NCBI GenBank assembly: GCA_029747015.1
Contig: JAKOGI010000006.1
Span: forward strand, 372,001 to 436,000
Reading direction: 5' to 3'
DNA from: Carnegiea gigantea
Lineage: Eukaryota; Streptophyta; Magnoliopsida; Caryophyllales; Cactaceae
DNA length: 64,000 nucleotides
In this document: piece by piece, positions 33,201 to 44,135 of the stretch
Layout: every line of letters starts with the position of its first letter
Numbering within the stretch: the first letter of the stretch is position 1
Position numbers and translations under genes: made by a program
The notes under the pieces: model-generated
Told to the model about the DNA's origin: nothing
Databases searched by the model: none
What the model saw: the letters and a program-made list of their open reading frames with translations, nothing else

Positions 33201-34786
33201 TTTTGCTTTGGGAATATGTCCTGGCTTCCTGGTTAGGAATGCTGGTATTTTCTAGCCCTATGCATTCTTAAACTTGCTCTAAAGTGCTTTAGTTATTTTG
33301 ATTTGTCAAACGTAATAATACTGCAGTGATTCTTTCTGGATTGCATTTTGATAAAATGTCATTGTATCTTATGCCTTGAGCCTGTAGAAATTTGGTTTTT
33401 TAGTATTAAATGATCAACCATTTTAAGTAGACCAACAAAATGGATATCGAATTTTTACTAACATGCAGTGGCTGAGCAAGATGGAAAATATCACCGTGAA
33501 AATAGGGGGTTTTTAATGATAACAATTAGAACAAACCAACAGAATGTGTCAGTATATTTTAGTATGCTTTTTGTTAGTAAGATAGAGTTTTTAATCAAAT
33601 GATTGAATATATGCAAATCATCTCTGCACGCGGTCATTTTCTCTGCTTAAAAGCAAAAGATGAGACAATTATGCATCCACCCAGGTTGCATGTATTGATG
33701 TTGTGCATAAAGGATCAATTACATGCATGGAATGGAAGCAAAGAAATGGGCATCAGACATAGATGAACATTATATGTGTTTCAGCTGCATTCTGGCTACA
33801 GTAGGCCTGGGCAAGTTTTTTGGTATTCCTTGTCATGGTCTGAATGTTTGTTGATGTGGTTCCTTTTTCCCCCCCTTTTTAAATAACATCATGTGCCTGG
33901 TATTTTGCAAGGAGTTCATTCATTCCAGCATTCTTAACTTCTAACCTGTAATTTGGCTGAGGCATGACAGCTCTCTGTAAACTTTAGGGAAGCTAACTCC
34001 TTATTTAACTACATGGCATAGGAAAGCTAACTCCTTTAATCCTGTCGTCCTTGACAATTTTGAAGTACCATGTGGCTAATGTTTGTTAAGGGTACCATAA
34101 CAAGGGGGTTGTTTGACAAAGAACTTTTTTGAACCAAGTTTAATTGTTTGAAATAGTCGAAAAGCTAATTGGGTGTTTGCTAAAATAGCTTTTTAGGTCT
34201 AATGAGTTAATTCGAAAAAGGCTAATTCTATGAGCTTTTGGAAGAGATTTTTTTTTTTTTAAAAAAGCTTTTTGTCTCATTAACTTTATTAGAAATAACT
34301 AATTTCATCTAATACTTTTTCTAGAAATAGTTAATTAAAATAACTAATACAAATAACTAACAACCAATCGTTAACAGTTTGTCAAACAGGGCCAATATCT
34401 TTGATGTATATCTTTGATGTCTATGCGCCTGTTCTTTTCGTTAGTAAATATGAATAAGTAAATGAGTGAAGTTGGTAAATATTGATAGAAGTTGGTAAAA
34501 GTTGAAAAGAGGTAGGTTTTTTTTTGGGGGGGGGGGTTTTGAAATGATTGGAATTGGTGAAGGTTATGAAAGATTGGAAGCAGTTGGTAAGAATTTATCA
34601 GAGTTGTTAATTGTTAGGAAGAAATGCAAAGGACTGAGGATTATTTTTTGAAGTTTGGTTTTTTTCAATATTTTGTAATTAAAAAACTGACTAAAATATG
34701 TTAAATTTCTGGAGTACATTTTTTCAATCGCTTGATAAGTGTTGTTCTCAATGTTTATATGTTCACATACACACACATGTATATAT

Positions 34787-34832
<46 letters not shown>

Positions 34833-36871
34833 CGTTATTTTTGTCTTATGAGTGAACGAAGTGATTAGATTCACATTCATAAATAATACAAAAACATCTT
34901 CAGCATATTTTGCTTATATACAAAATATAATTATTTTGTTCAAACAAAATACACAATTTCAACTATGCCCTTGCTCAATGCACTAACCCCCAAAAAATAA
35001 CCAAAGGGCATTTTTGTGGTTGAAAAAATAATTGATTTCCACATGACAATTTACAAATTATGAAAATTTTGAATGAGATTAGTAAGACTTGAGAAAGATT
35101 GGTAATAGTTGGTAAGAGTTGGGTAAGATTGGTAAGAACTGGAAATGATTGGAATCTTTTGGAAGGGTTAGGAAGAGATGGTAAAAGTTGGGAAGAGTTG
35201 ACAAAGATTGTTAGAAGTTGATAAATGTACATTTACCAACGAAAAGAACAGGTTCTCTGTGTGATAGTAAAAATTTATGTAGTATGACCTGATGTAAATG
35301 TCATTGCCTGATGTCTCTTGAATCTATGAAGTGGAATTGTTCAGTTGATACTTGAGCTGTGCAATTTCATGTGATGCTTTTGATTCAGCTATGTGATTAG
35401 TGAGTTCGTCACTACATCCTTCCCAGTGATTGAAATACATTTAGTGCGTGAAACTTTTTTTTCGGTTTAGCGATTTACTATTTTGATTTTCTCTGTTACA
35501 CAGCCTATAACACTTGCGTTGGTCTATGTTGGGACAACCCTTAAGGATCTTTCTGATGTTACGCATGGATGGCATGAGATAACACCATCCCATTTGGTAA
35601 GGACTTTTATATCTTGTTTGGACATAGTATGACCCTCATGCTAGTGAAGGATGCGCTATCACATTCATTAGTTTTTCTTCTATGGGATCACGGAATTTAA
35701 ATGATGGCTCAGAGTGGCTTAGATATAATTACTGCTATGTTACTCAACCCTGGCCAGAAGTGTCCACGTGCCATAGTGTTTGTATGTGCAGAACTAAGGA
35801 TTTGAAAGGCTGGTAGTCCTTTGGGGTGATCAAATTGCAACTTGTTTTACCATATCATTATATTCTGTTCGCTAGGATGCATAACATATAGGGCTTAGTG
35901 TTGAATCACTACATCTTTTATTCTGTTGGACTTTCTTTGGCTTTAGAAAGATTCCAAAGAAGTACAAAGAAAACAGAAAATTTTTTGGGCCAAATGTAAG
36001 AGCATTCAGTAGTGAGCAACAGATATTCTGGTCATGCTCACTGTTTCTATGGTTGTCAATAGCTTCAAAATTCTTTTCTTCATTTCCTTCCACAGTTAAT
36101 TTCATTGTAACTTATGAGATCCTTACAAATCTTCTTTTGCTATTAGCCTATTACTGATTTATTATATCCATGAACATGATCAGTCTTTAAATCTCGTTTG
36201 TTGTACAATTTTCAATTTAAGTTGCAATTTTTCCACTAACTTACGCTATCTGGATTGCAGGCATTCCTTATTATAAGCTTTGTTGTGTCAGGTATGTTAT
36301 GATAAATGGCTATCCTTGCACCTCATAAGGTTTAAAATAGTGCTGCTTACTGCATTACTTCCAAACAGTTACGCGAATTAAGAAGATAAGTCTACTTGTT
36401 CTGTTCACACATTAGAAGGGCGGGGTAAATGGACATAATCAATCGTTCAATTGAGATTCAGAAATTTGGATAATTATGGTGGGAATACTAACACTGGAGA
36501 AGGGTTGATGTCAGTTAACTTGCTAAAACTGGTACAAAGTATTGTTGAGAACTTTGGTTTCTTGGTCTCTCATGAATTCATGACTTCCTATTGCCAACAT
36601 AATGAGGGAAAAATAAACTTGCTAGTGCCCAGTTATGCATTGCTTATGTGTGATATATTAACAGTTTCTTGTGTTGCATGCAGTTATTTTGATGGTTTGG
36701 GTCACTATTGTAGCAAAGAATGCTTTGGACGAGGCACTGGCTGAGAATGAGATCATGGAAGACGCAGGGTGTGAAGAACAGGAAGCCTGCATCTCATATG
36801 ATCAACGTGATGATCTCGAGAGGTGTCTTATCAGCAAAACAGAGTCATCTCAGGATAATGGTGAAGGCTAA
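27182..36871 (+). CDS. VTT-domain (SNARE-associated Golgi / TVP38-TMEM64 family) membrane protein, 9 exons
   Basis: Joined exons are 27182-27283, 27962-28023, 29024-29078, 30557-30655, 31725-31811, 33128-33244, 35504-35596, 36261-36291 and 36684-36871. They give 834 nt, 277 residues, one open frame, and all introns GT-AG. The protein opens with MEFSWSWGTCVRITLLLLL, the first membrane segment. The VTT core spans about residues 56-190: AYIPLTILAVPASVLT, GGGYLYGLLVGFVADSVG, then RLVPLLSFNLLNYLLSV, the family's R-x-x-P...N-Y region. A last membrane helix at about 206-226 precedes an acidic tail rich in E/D ending DNGEG. VTT proteins (DedA, TVP38, TMEM41/64, VMP1) sit in Golgi/ER membranes, and several are lipid scramblases; the activity of this subgroup is not established. 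Length and exon pattern fit the Arabidopsis At5g19070-type group. One position of note is serine in PLLSFN, where relatives usually have proline. The function in this plant is inferred from the family only. Confidence 0.93.
27962..28023 (+). CDS. VTT gene exon 2
   Basis: Encodes MLKDFLYWVDKDLGRWGPVV plus two bases of a leucine codon. Acceptor TCTTGTAG, donor GTAAGT. Confidence 0.9.
29024..29078 (+). CDS. VTT gene exon 3
   Basis: Completes the leucine codon and encodes AVAYIPLTILAVPASVLT. Acceptor AACCCAG, donor GTAAGT. Confidence 0.92.
29577..29609. repeat. T20-G13 homopolymer junction in intron 3
   Basis: About 20 T directly followed by about 13 G. Similar T-then-G junctions occur in other introns of this gene at about 28271-28286, 33006-33029 and 34517-34536. 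Confidence 0.95.
30557..30655 (+). CDS. VTT gene exon 4
   Basis: 33 codons, LGGGYLYGLLVGFVADS and onward to LLGRT: the glycine-rich VTT motif. Acceptor TTTTGCAG, donor GTGAGT. Confidence 0.95.
31070..31350 (-). pseudogene. RTE-type LINE 3' end relic in intron 4
   Basis: The minus strand carries scattered matches to the C-terminal end of plant RTE LINE polyproteins: a W-F-G-like segment near 31285 and MNRTLWQSGIHMDDDTW near 31110. Heavy decay and several frame changes make this tentative. Confidence 0.35.
31725..31811 (+). CDS. VTT gene exon 5
   Basis: 29 codons, IGGSYIIAKVKDYPKF to RSGFK: the cytosolic linker before the re-entrant part. Acceptor TTACAG, donor GTATGA. Confidence 0.93.
33128..33244 (+). 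CDS. VTT gene exon 6
   Basis: 39 codons, IVLLLRLVPLLSFNLLNY to SWLGML: the family's R-x-x-P...N-Y motif. Acceptor TGTACAG, donor GTATTT. Confidence 0.95.
34104..34393. mobile_element. MITE-like element in intron 6 with GTTTGACAAA inverted ends
   Basis: The left end GGGTTGTTTGACAAA (34106-34120) and right end GTTTGTCAAACAGGGCC (34377-34393) are inverted repeats around an AT-rich 260-bp interior. The target duplication is not clear. Confidence 0.6.
34428..35252. mobile_element. MITE-like element in intron 6 with CCTGTTCTTTTCG inverted ends
   Basis: The left end CCTGTTCTTTTCGTTAGTAAAT and the reverse complement of the right end CCTGTTCTTTTCGTTGGTAAAT match over at least 22 positions with one difference. 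The interior is rich in GGTAAGA/GTTGG words and holds a (CA)n run at 34791-34826. No clear target duplication and no coding. Confidence 0.75.
34791..34826. repeat. (CA)n microsatellite in intron 6
   Basis: About 18 CA units followed by a short ATATAT run. Confidence 0.95.
35504..35596 (+). CDS. VTT gene exon 7
   Basis: 31 codons, PITLALVYVGTTLKDLSDV to TPSHL. Acceptor ACACAG, donor GTAAGG. Confidence 0.95.
36261..36291 (+). CDS. VTT gene exon 8
   Basis: A 31-nt micro-exon encoding AFLIISFVVS plus one base, the start of the last membrane helix. Acceptor ATTGCAG, donor GTATGT. It is needed for the frame into exon 9. Confidence 0.88.
36684..36871 (+). CDS. VTT gene exon 9
   Basis: Encodes VILMVWVTIVAKNALDEALA and the acidic C-terminal tail, ending at TAA 36869-36871. 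Acceptor GCATGCAG. Confidence 0.92.
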
Positions 36872-37849
36872 ATATCCTGGGGTACTTCTGTAAATTCTTC
36901 TTGTTGTGCTTAGAGTACTCTTATCCCCATTAAAAGGGCAGGTGTACGACACTGCCTTCATTCATCTGCAGTGCAACTGCAGCATGCCTTGTTAGATTTT
37001 GTACAGCCTTATATCTAACATTCCCTTTTAGAATGGAAGAAAAGTTCCTGTACAACCAGTCATTTGAGTAGAGCTTCATATGTGCACTTTATAAACAGTT
37101 ACATTGAGATGTGAGACAGGTGAATATTCAGGGGTTCAGGAGGTTTGTATATTGATAAGCTTTCCGCAGTTGTTTTAATATTCAACATACAAAGCAATAC
37201 CCAAATGAATACAAAATTTTGAAAGTTAGCAAACAATGTGACTCTTATGCTTTATGTGAAAAACTAACTCCCGGATATTTTTACTGTAGTATGGATAAAT
37301 ATTTAATTGATTCAGTGAAATTGGCTAAAGATTTTTGAAACTATCTAGGTTTAGATAATAATTTTTTGGAGTGCAAGTGCTTGGATTAATAATCTTTTGG
37401 TGAACAAATAATTTTATTTTTAGCCAAAATGTTTCTGAAATTCTATTTTTGACTCAAATGGAGTTTAAAGTGTAAATACTCGAACTTTTGGACTTTTTTG
37501 AGAAAACTAAATTTGTATTAACATTTGAACTTCTTATAATGACTTTACTGGCGTTAGTTATTACAATCTACTAATTATATCATAAATATTATATTTTCTG
37601 TGATTAGAGGCCCACCATACTTAGCAAAATAATTAAAACTTAAGTAGGAAGTTTCGACCATTACCTGAACTTAGTCAGTATTAGACTTTGACATTTCTTT
37701 AATTTCTAGTTTACAGAGATTGCTAATCCGAACCACTTATTCCTTAGATCAAGCATATCACAGATCTGTTTCATTTCTTACCTCAGATCATAGTTACTAA
37801 TCAAGTTTTTTTATATTTTTAAGGATAGTGAGACTTTAATCAAGAAATT
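36872..37849. other. downstream region of the VTT gene
   Basis: Holds the expected 3' UTR of the VTT gene at its start; no unambiguous poly(A) signal was fixed. The rest is AT-rich with no coding or RNA gene seen. Confidence 0.4.
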
Positions 37850-37904
37850 ATAATATTTAAGATATAAGGTTTGATTGAATAACGTTCCCTACTAGGAAAC
37901 TTCT

Positions 37905-37910
37905 TTTATT
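37905..37910 (-). terminator. candidate poly(A) signal of the pararetrovirus
   Basis: AATAAA on the minus strand, 163 bp past the TATA box. This leaves room for a short terminally redundant region, as in this family. Confidence 0.45.
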
Positions 37911-38072
37911 GAAAGCCTGAAAGTGGAAATATTATAGTGGAAAGATTGAAGAGGACTCAAACTACTAAGATCATCAAAGATGCTTGCTCATAGAGAAATG
38001 AAGAATCCCGACTTTTCTTTTACTCAAGTATGCTCAAATGACAGTGTCCCTTCTCAACATTCAGCCGCTCAT

Positions 38073-38080
38073 TTTATATA
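38073..38080 (-). promoter_or_regulatory. TATA box of the pararetroviral promoter
   Basis: The minus strand reads TATATAAA after CTCC, downstream of the last ORF region. This is the usual place for the pregenomic RNA promoter of Caulimoviridae. Confidence 0.6.
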
Positions 38081-38259
38081 GGAGATAGACCATATAGGAT
38101 GCCCTAATGACTACACTATATATTGATATTTTCACATGACTACCGCTGTCCTCACATGGCTATAATAGACAATATTATTTTATGACTTGATACTTGACAA
38201 AATAGTATAACAATGGTGCAATTGCTTTTCAGAGTCTTTAATTGCTGATAAGACTAGTC

Positions 38260-39260
38260 ATCTATATTGAGATATTGCATGCCTTCTTCTCTAATAATGC
38301 TTTCTAATCCCTCATTATCCAGATAATCATCACAATCTTTATCAAGTTGAAATGTTTTGGATCATATCTTTCAAATAATTCATGAAGATACTTCTTTCCA
38401 TTTTCTGATAAGAATTTTTCAACTCCAACATCAAAGAGATAATTAAAGACATCTTCTAAAGTAACTCCTACTTTCATGTATTTGCTAAATTCATTATGAT
38501 AGATGAAAGTAGTGTTCCTATCATGAATTAGTGTTCTTTCTTGTTCGATTAATACCCACATTTGATGATAAATGCTATAAAATCTGCTGGCTCTTATTAA
38601 AATAGGATAACTAACTAATTCTAAATGTTCTGGAAACTCTTCTTGTTGTTGATCATTGGGATCATCTAAATCAACTAATTGAATAAGGTTAACTTTTTCA
38701 TTTTCATATTCAATTACTGGGATTGCACTTCGACATACATGCTTGTACTGTATGGAACTTTTTTTGGACTATCAGGAGATGAGAGAATGCAATGGATCCT
38801 TTTAAACATGCACTGTTAAAACTTGGTTAGTCTTGAGAAGAATGCGCACTTCGGATTTGGGATTTTCATGAAGCAAACTACCATTCCATATTCCCAGCTT
38901 TCATGATGGGATCATTCGGATGGATAGAATTTGATGGAAGACTAACACCATCAACGTTAGATTTGTCATGAAAGAAGATCGTAGTACTCCATGACTCCCA
39001 AATATCATAAGAATAATTGTGGTAATAGTTGATGTAAGCTCCATACCACTTATTGAACCATTTTTTTTAACAGGAGAACTTATTTTTTTCTTGAATATCA
39101 TAAGGATACCTTAGATAATTCATTTGTAATTCTAAATTGTTGAATCTTTGTACTCTTAGATAGGCAGAAGACAGCAGACCAAAGTGTGATTTACTTTTTG
39201 TATGAAATTTCAAAATATCCATAAGGATTCTACTAGAAGAAGAAACCCGTTCTAATAGTA
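38260..39260 (-). pseudogene. pararetrovirus downstream ORF region, function unknown
   Basis: Several broken frames (for example 38561-38304, 85 residues) follow RNase H on the same strand. A second ORF here occurs in some Caulimoviridae, with unknown function or as a translation activator. I cannot say which. Confidence 0.4.
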
Positions 39261-39760
39261 GTGACATTTCATTTTGAATCTCCTCCGTTTTTCGCAGCAG
39301 TTTTGTTCTGATGATCATCATTGCTAAGTTTATGAGTTAAATTATCTGTTAGAGAATTCTTTGATCCCTGCATATGATCAATAGAGAAAGAAAACTGGTT
39401 AAGCTGTAATTGCCTATGCAGAAGTTTTCCTTGCGCTTGCATGTTTGATAAATTCTTTTTCACAAAACTGAGTATGCCTTTACAATCAGTTCGAATAAGA
39501 AAGAGTTTTATGGTTAAAAAGATTAAGAAATTTTCAATTCTCCTCATGACTGTAAGGATTTCTTTTTCCATCGTGGGATAGTTGCATTCTGCTTTATTAA
39601 AACTTCCACCGCAATACTTGCAAAATTTTTCTCTTTCTTTGATTTTGAGTACTGCACTTTAATGTCCATTGCTAGGATCTGTCTCCAGGATTAAATCATA
39701 TCCTTCATTAGGCAAATTAAGAACATACACATATTTTTGAAGTTTTAAACAATCTTTGAA
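39260..39760 (-). pseudogene. pararetrovirus RNase H, decayed
   Basis: An RNase H region follows the RT: a degenerate first catalytic motif near 39695, the M-E-K-E-I motif at 39571, and an R-T-D-C motif near 39485. The frame ends at 39269 in a basic tail. Confidence 0.75.
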
Positions 39761-39839
39761 TCACTAGAGGTCCACGTCTAACCTATGTCCTTCTTGAGTT
39801 TCTGCTACGATGGTTTTCCTAATTTAGCTAGATTTTTAA

Positions 39840-40480
39840 TGAAATCTAAAGCATAGGTAAGACATCCAAGAAACCTTCTAATTGCTTCTTATCTTCAATA
39901 ATTTCAGAAAAATTTTCTATTTTTTCTAGAATATGTTTTTGTAGGATGCTTTGTCCAACTTTTGTTTCTAGAATTAAAAACTCGATTTCTTGTTCATCAT
40001 AAATACACTTATTCTTATCAAGAATACTACCATGATCAATGTATCTTTGGGTGACAATTAGGACGTCATCTTTGTGCTGTTCCATGGTCTTGGAAAAGAC
40101 AAAGATATCATCGGTGTAAACTAGACAACATTGATTAAGATCCCTGAAGATGTTATCCATTCTTCTTTAAAATATTTGAGGTGCATTTTTAATACCAAAT
40201 AGAATTACTATTCACTCATATTGTCCTTAAGGAGCACTAAAAGCAGTTAAAGGAATGCTTTCTTCGTCCATTTTTATATGTCAATATTCACTTTTGCAAC
40301 CTATTTTTTAGAACCAAGAGGCTCCTTGAATTATATTGAAAATGACTGTTTTATTTGGAATATAATAACCATCAAAGACAGTATTATCATTAAGTTTTTT
40401 TGTAATTGATTACCATTCTAACTTTTGCTCTTTTTTCTTCAACATGATTTCTTACCATAAACGCAGGACTAGTGTGAGGA
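39840..40480 (-). pseudogene. pararetrovirus reverse transcriptase, decayed
   Basis: RT palm motifs are visible across frames. The catalytic box is Y-T-D-D (about 40110, in LVYTDDIFVFSK), and the following thumb region runs to 39846. Upstream fingers motifs lie at about 40440-40200 with stops. The type is caulimovirid. Confidence 0.8.
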
Positions 40481-40849
40481 CTCTTACTATTCCTAATTAA
40501 TCCTTTATTCAAAAGTTCTTTGATTTTCTTATCAAATTCTTGGATATCTTGGCATGTATATGTCATTTATTTGATTCGGATAATACTGTTGTGATTTAAC
40601 AAAGTAATTTTAATAATGTCTTATCTTTATCCCAAAATTTTGGCGGGTCATTAAGATAGAGTTATTTGCATAATTGCTCTTATTGTCTAGTAATATGCTC
40701 TTCAATAGATAACTCAAGTAGTGAGATTGTTAGTGCTATTTCACGTTGTACAGGCATTACTTTCTCACCACGCTGGTTGTATGTAAACTCAATCTTCTGA
40801 TGAGTGTAAGCCTTGATTTTTCAATAGGAATTAAGTGACCATTAATTAT

Positions 40850-42060
40850 AAATATTATTGGTTTATAATCTGTGTGCATGGAGAATATAGTCTCTGAAAA
40901 TTATTTCTAATCATCATATCGTGAGAGGGTTTATCAGTAGTCCATAACACTAGTATACTGCATTTGACTCTGCCTATTTCTATGGATAACCGTTCTATGA
41001 CTTTATTATGGCTCATTATGCTATTGTCAGTTATACTTACTTGTAAAGGATTCTTGGTTATTTTTCAAATGAACTATGGAAATAAAGATCTTTTTTCAAA
41101 ATAGATAGGACAACCACTCCATAGGTACACAATTCATATTTATTATATCCCTTTAAACATATATTTATTAGGATATGGATGCTATTCGGATTTGTGTTGG
41201 TGACTTTATAGCATACATCCATAGTCATGTTTTTGAGTAATTCATCTTCATATATTGGCTCACTAACAGTTCTTATTTTGTACCAAATGACTTTTCTATT
41301 TAGACTCATATTTTGATCTACACTGTGTCTTGAGAGCTCAAAACTTATTCTACTCATTTCACTGGTCATACTAATTGTATGATGATGACCCTTCTCTTCC
41401 TTTTGATCTTGCACTCATGCTTCTTAATAATTGGGTTTAATAGTAATTTTACCATTATCATCAACATTTTTCTTACTGATTTTTGTGGGATTAGCAAAGC
41501 TAGAAATCCAAGGCCTATTGACTTTTATCTTATGTGATCCGCATTTTATCCTTTGAATTTTTTATATTGGAGTAGGACTTTCAAATTTTTCTATCTCTAT
41601 TATAGTTATCTTAGTCTTTGGATCTATAGTATTGTCTAATTTGTAGATTATTTTTTAAAATATCTTTAGTGGGTATCCTCCTCTTTTCATATCCATCTCA
41701 ACTATTTTTATCTTAAGGGATATGAAATTTTTGGTAAATTTGTCTTTTAGATTTACATAATATCCTGGCTGACAATTGAATTCTACTGATCCATTCCATA
41801 AATGGGTCTTAGTCATATGATAATTTGATTATTAAATTTGTATGTCTGCTATCACAGAGCAAAGTATAAATATCGATGTCTTTGCCATAGTATTGTAATT
41901 GAGTGATTTACACTTGAATACCTCCACTATGGATATACCTATACTTTCTATTTTTTTGTGCATGAGGATATTTTCCCAATTAATGAGATTAACTTCTCCT
42001 ACATCATACTCACGGTCTTTGATTTCTAGATCTCCTTTCACCATTTCACATATGTGTTTG
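40850..42060 (-). pseudogene. pararetrovirus region between capsid and RT, unassigned
   Basis: Frames at 42044-41832 and 41414-41058 read like one polyprotein, with conserved-looking text such as VNLINWENILMHKK. It could hold movement-protein-like and protease parts. I cannot assign catalytic residues. Stops separate the pieces. Confidence 0.45.
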
Positions 42061-42339
42061 TTCTTTAATTAAAAGATCGATTTTTTATAGATCATATCTT
42101 TCTGAATTATAGGAAGAATCCAACCTCCTTTGACTTCTTCATTCTCATTCCTCACCTTGAAGATCACTAAGACTAATTAAGTCACTATCCATCATATGAC
42201 TAGTTTCTTCATAATCACTTTCTTCATATTCATCTTTTAGTACAATTTCAACAATCCCCTTGTTGTTTTTCTGTGGTAGATCTAGTGCTTCTTTTTAGCT
42301 AAGCTCAAAATGATCTAGACTTTCTAAAGTTTCAATAAG

Positions 42340-43968
42340 CTAGTTGTTTTTCCTAAGTTTGCATTCATTTGCATAATGACCTAGTTCTCCTCATGTCCAA
42401 CACTTACAGTTGTTTTTCCCTACATGACAATAAACGACTTTTCTAAAAAAATTTCATTTTTTAGCGTTTGGTTTGTTATAATACTTTCTTTTATACTTCT
42501 CTCCCCTTTGTTTGTTAAAACTTTTTTTTCGTATAAAATTTTCTTTTTCTTTTCCTTTCAGGTTTTTTTCCCTATTGATGAGGATTACCCCAACAAACTA
42601 GAAATTGTTTCTTCATTTTTTTTTGCTTTTGGAGATCAGGATTGATCATTGACCCATTTTCTTAGATAAGAAATTCTTACACCAGGCATATCAATGGCAT
42701 CTACTTTCTCAAGCCACACAACATATTTCTCATTGATTATAGAATTGATTAGATATGGAAGTTTTTCATAAAACATACCAATGTTGGTTTCACATGTCCA
42801 ATTTTGTAATAATATTGTCTAAATTCAACAATATGATTATCCAGATACCTCATATCCTATAATTCTATGTTATTAATCTTTCTCTGTCATTCTCTTACTT
42901 TTTCTTCGGAATCAAGTTTAGCTTTGATGAATTCAGTTTCGATTTTCTTACATAGATTTTTGAACATTGCAGTTGATATTTTCATCATTCTTAGTTCCTT
43001 TTTACCATCCTTTAATGAATCATACCAGTCAGTTACAGTGATAGAAAAACTATGCTCGATATAATTTAAGAAATTTCTAGCAGTTTTTGTAGTATTTGAA
43101 TTTAGGATACTATTTATGTCTTTTTTTCAATGCTTAAATATTTCTTCTCTATTATGAGTTCCATTGATGTTTAAGATGTATCTTATTTGGATAATCAGAG
43201 TAAGTTCAATTTCTTCAAAGGTCGTGGCTTTCTTGGGACAAACCCAAAGGAAAAATTAGTTGTACCATTTGCTGGAACATATCTAGGCCTCATACAATGG
43301 GTATTTATTCTAGAAGGTTCACCAAATTCTTTAGGTTTAGGAACTACATTGTTAATTAGATTGGTCTTAATTTCATCTATGCTGAGTTTTTCTCCAATCT
43401 CATTAATTTCATCATCAAATATCATTTTATCATATCTTTTATTGAATCTCTTCCTAATTTCTTCTAAAGTATAACATTAAGATCTTCTAGTTTAATTAGA
43501 TTCATATGCTGATATTTCTTCTTCTATCTGGATATTATTTGGCTTTTCATTATTATCAGATAAAACGTCTTATTTATTAACTATTGCGTCCATAATTTTT
43601 CTTTAATTCTTCTGGATTTTGTTCTTTTTGAAACATATTCTAGAATTGTTCAAGATTATACTGCTTATACTCTATTCTCCTTTTCTTTGTCTGCCTTCTT
43701 AGATGATATTTCAGTTAATTTTCTTCTACTTCTTTTTTGATTTTTATACCATACAAAGGAAGTGAATTTTTTTGTTTTTTGGGTTTTGAAAACGATACTT
43801 ATACTGAAATAGAGTACTAATAATTAAAGTAAATTTTTCACTATGTCTAATTTTATTAACTAAATAAAGATGGATTCTAGACCATTGCTTCTTAATCTCC
43901 TTAACTTCAGTCTGAATTTTTACTAATTCGACTTTTAATTCTAAAATTATATTAGTAATATGGTTCAA
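42340..43968 (-). pseudogene. pararetrovirus N-terminal and capsid-protein-like region, decayed
   Basis: A short frame 43968-43744 gives a K/E-rich, probably helical start. A capsid-like stretch begins at 43425 and continues in broken frames to about 42650. A Cys/His knuckle lies at about 42360-42410; there a stop codon (near 42391) stands where the second metal-binding cysteine is expected. Described as a fossil only. Confidence 0.65.
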
Positions 43969-44116
43969 TTATGGCGGTACTGAAATATTTCCTTTGGAGT
44001 ATGCACAATATATGAATAATTGGGTGCAGGACAAGTAGGAGATGATTCAAGTATTAAACATAATTAGTTAGCTTCATTATTTATTATTTAGCTTTTCTTA
44101 ATTATTTTTGATAACG

Positions 44117-44130
44117 TAACTCTGATACCA
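44117..44130 (-). promoter_or_regulatory. pararetroviral primer-binding site
   Basis: The minus strand reads TGGTATCAGAGTTA, matching the initiator methionine tRNA end used by Caulimoviridae. It lies 160 bp before the first ATG (43968) on that strand. Confidence 0.75.
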
Positions 44131-44135
44131 GTTGA

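Larger units (their letters stand above)
37850..44135 (-). mobile_element. endogenous pararetrovirus (Caulimoviridae-like), decayed
   Basis: On the minus strand, in order: a tRNA-Met primer site at the 5' end, a capsid-protein-like region with a zinc knuckle, an unassigned conserved region, a probable protease zone, RT, RNase H, a second downstream ORF region, a TATA-type promoter and an AATAAA signal. That is close to one genome length (about 6.2 kb). No integrase and no LTRs are present, which separates it from gypsy elements. The RT and RNase H look caulimovirid. Every part has stops or frameshifts, so it is a fossil. A florendovirus-like position is possible but unproved. Boundaries are approximate. 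Confidence 0.8.

Noticed and set aside
34104..35252. Target-site duplications for the two intron 6 MITE-like elements
   Set aside because: Tested flanks of 8 bp on several possible boundaries; none matched, so only the inverted ends are claimed.
37850..44135. Reading the caulimovirid-like region as a gypsy retrotransposon
   Set aside because: No integrase and no LTRs; the tRNA-Met primer site, promoter placement and RT/RNase H type fit a pararetrovirus.
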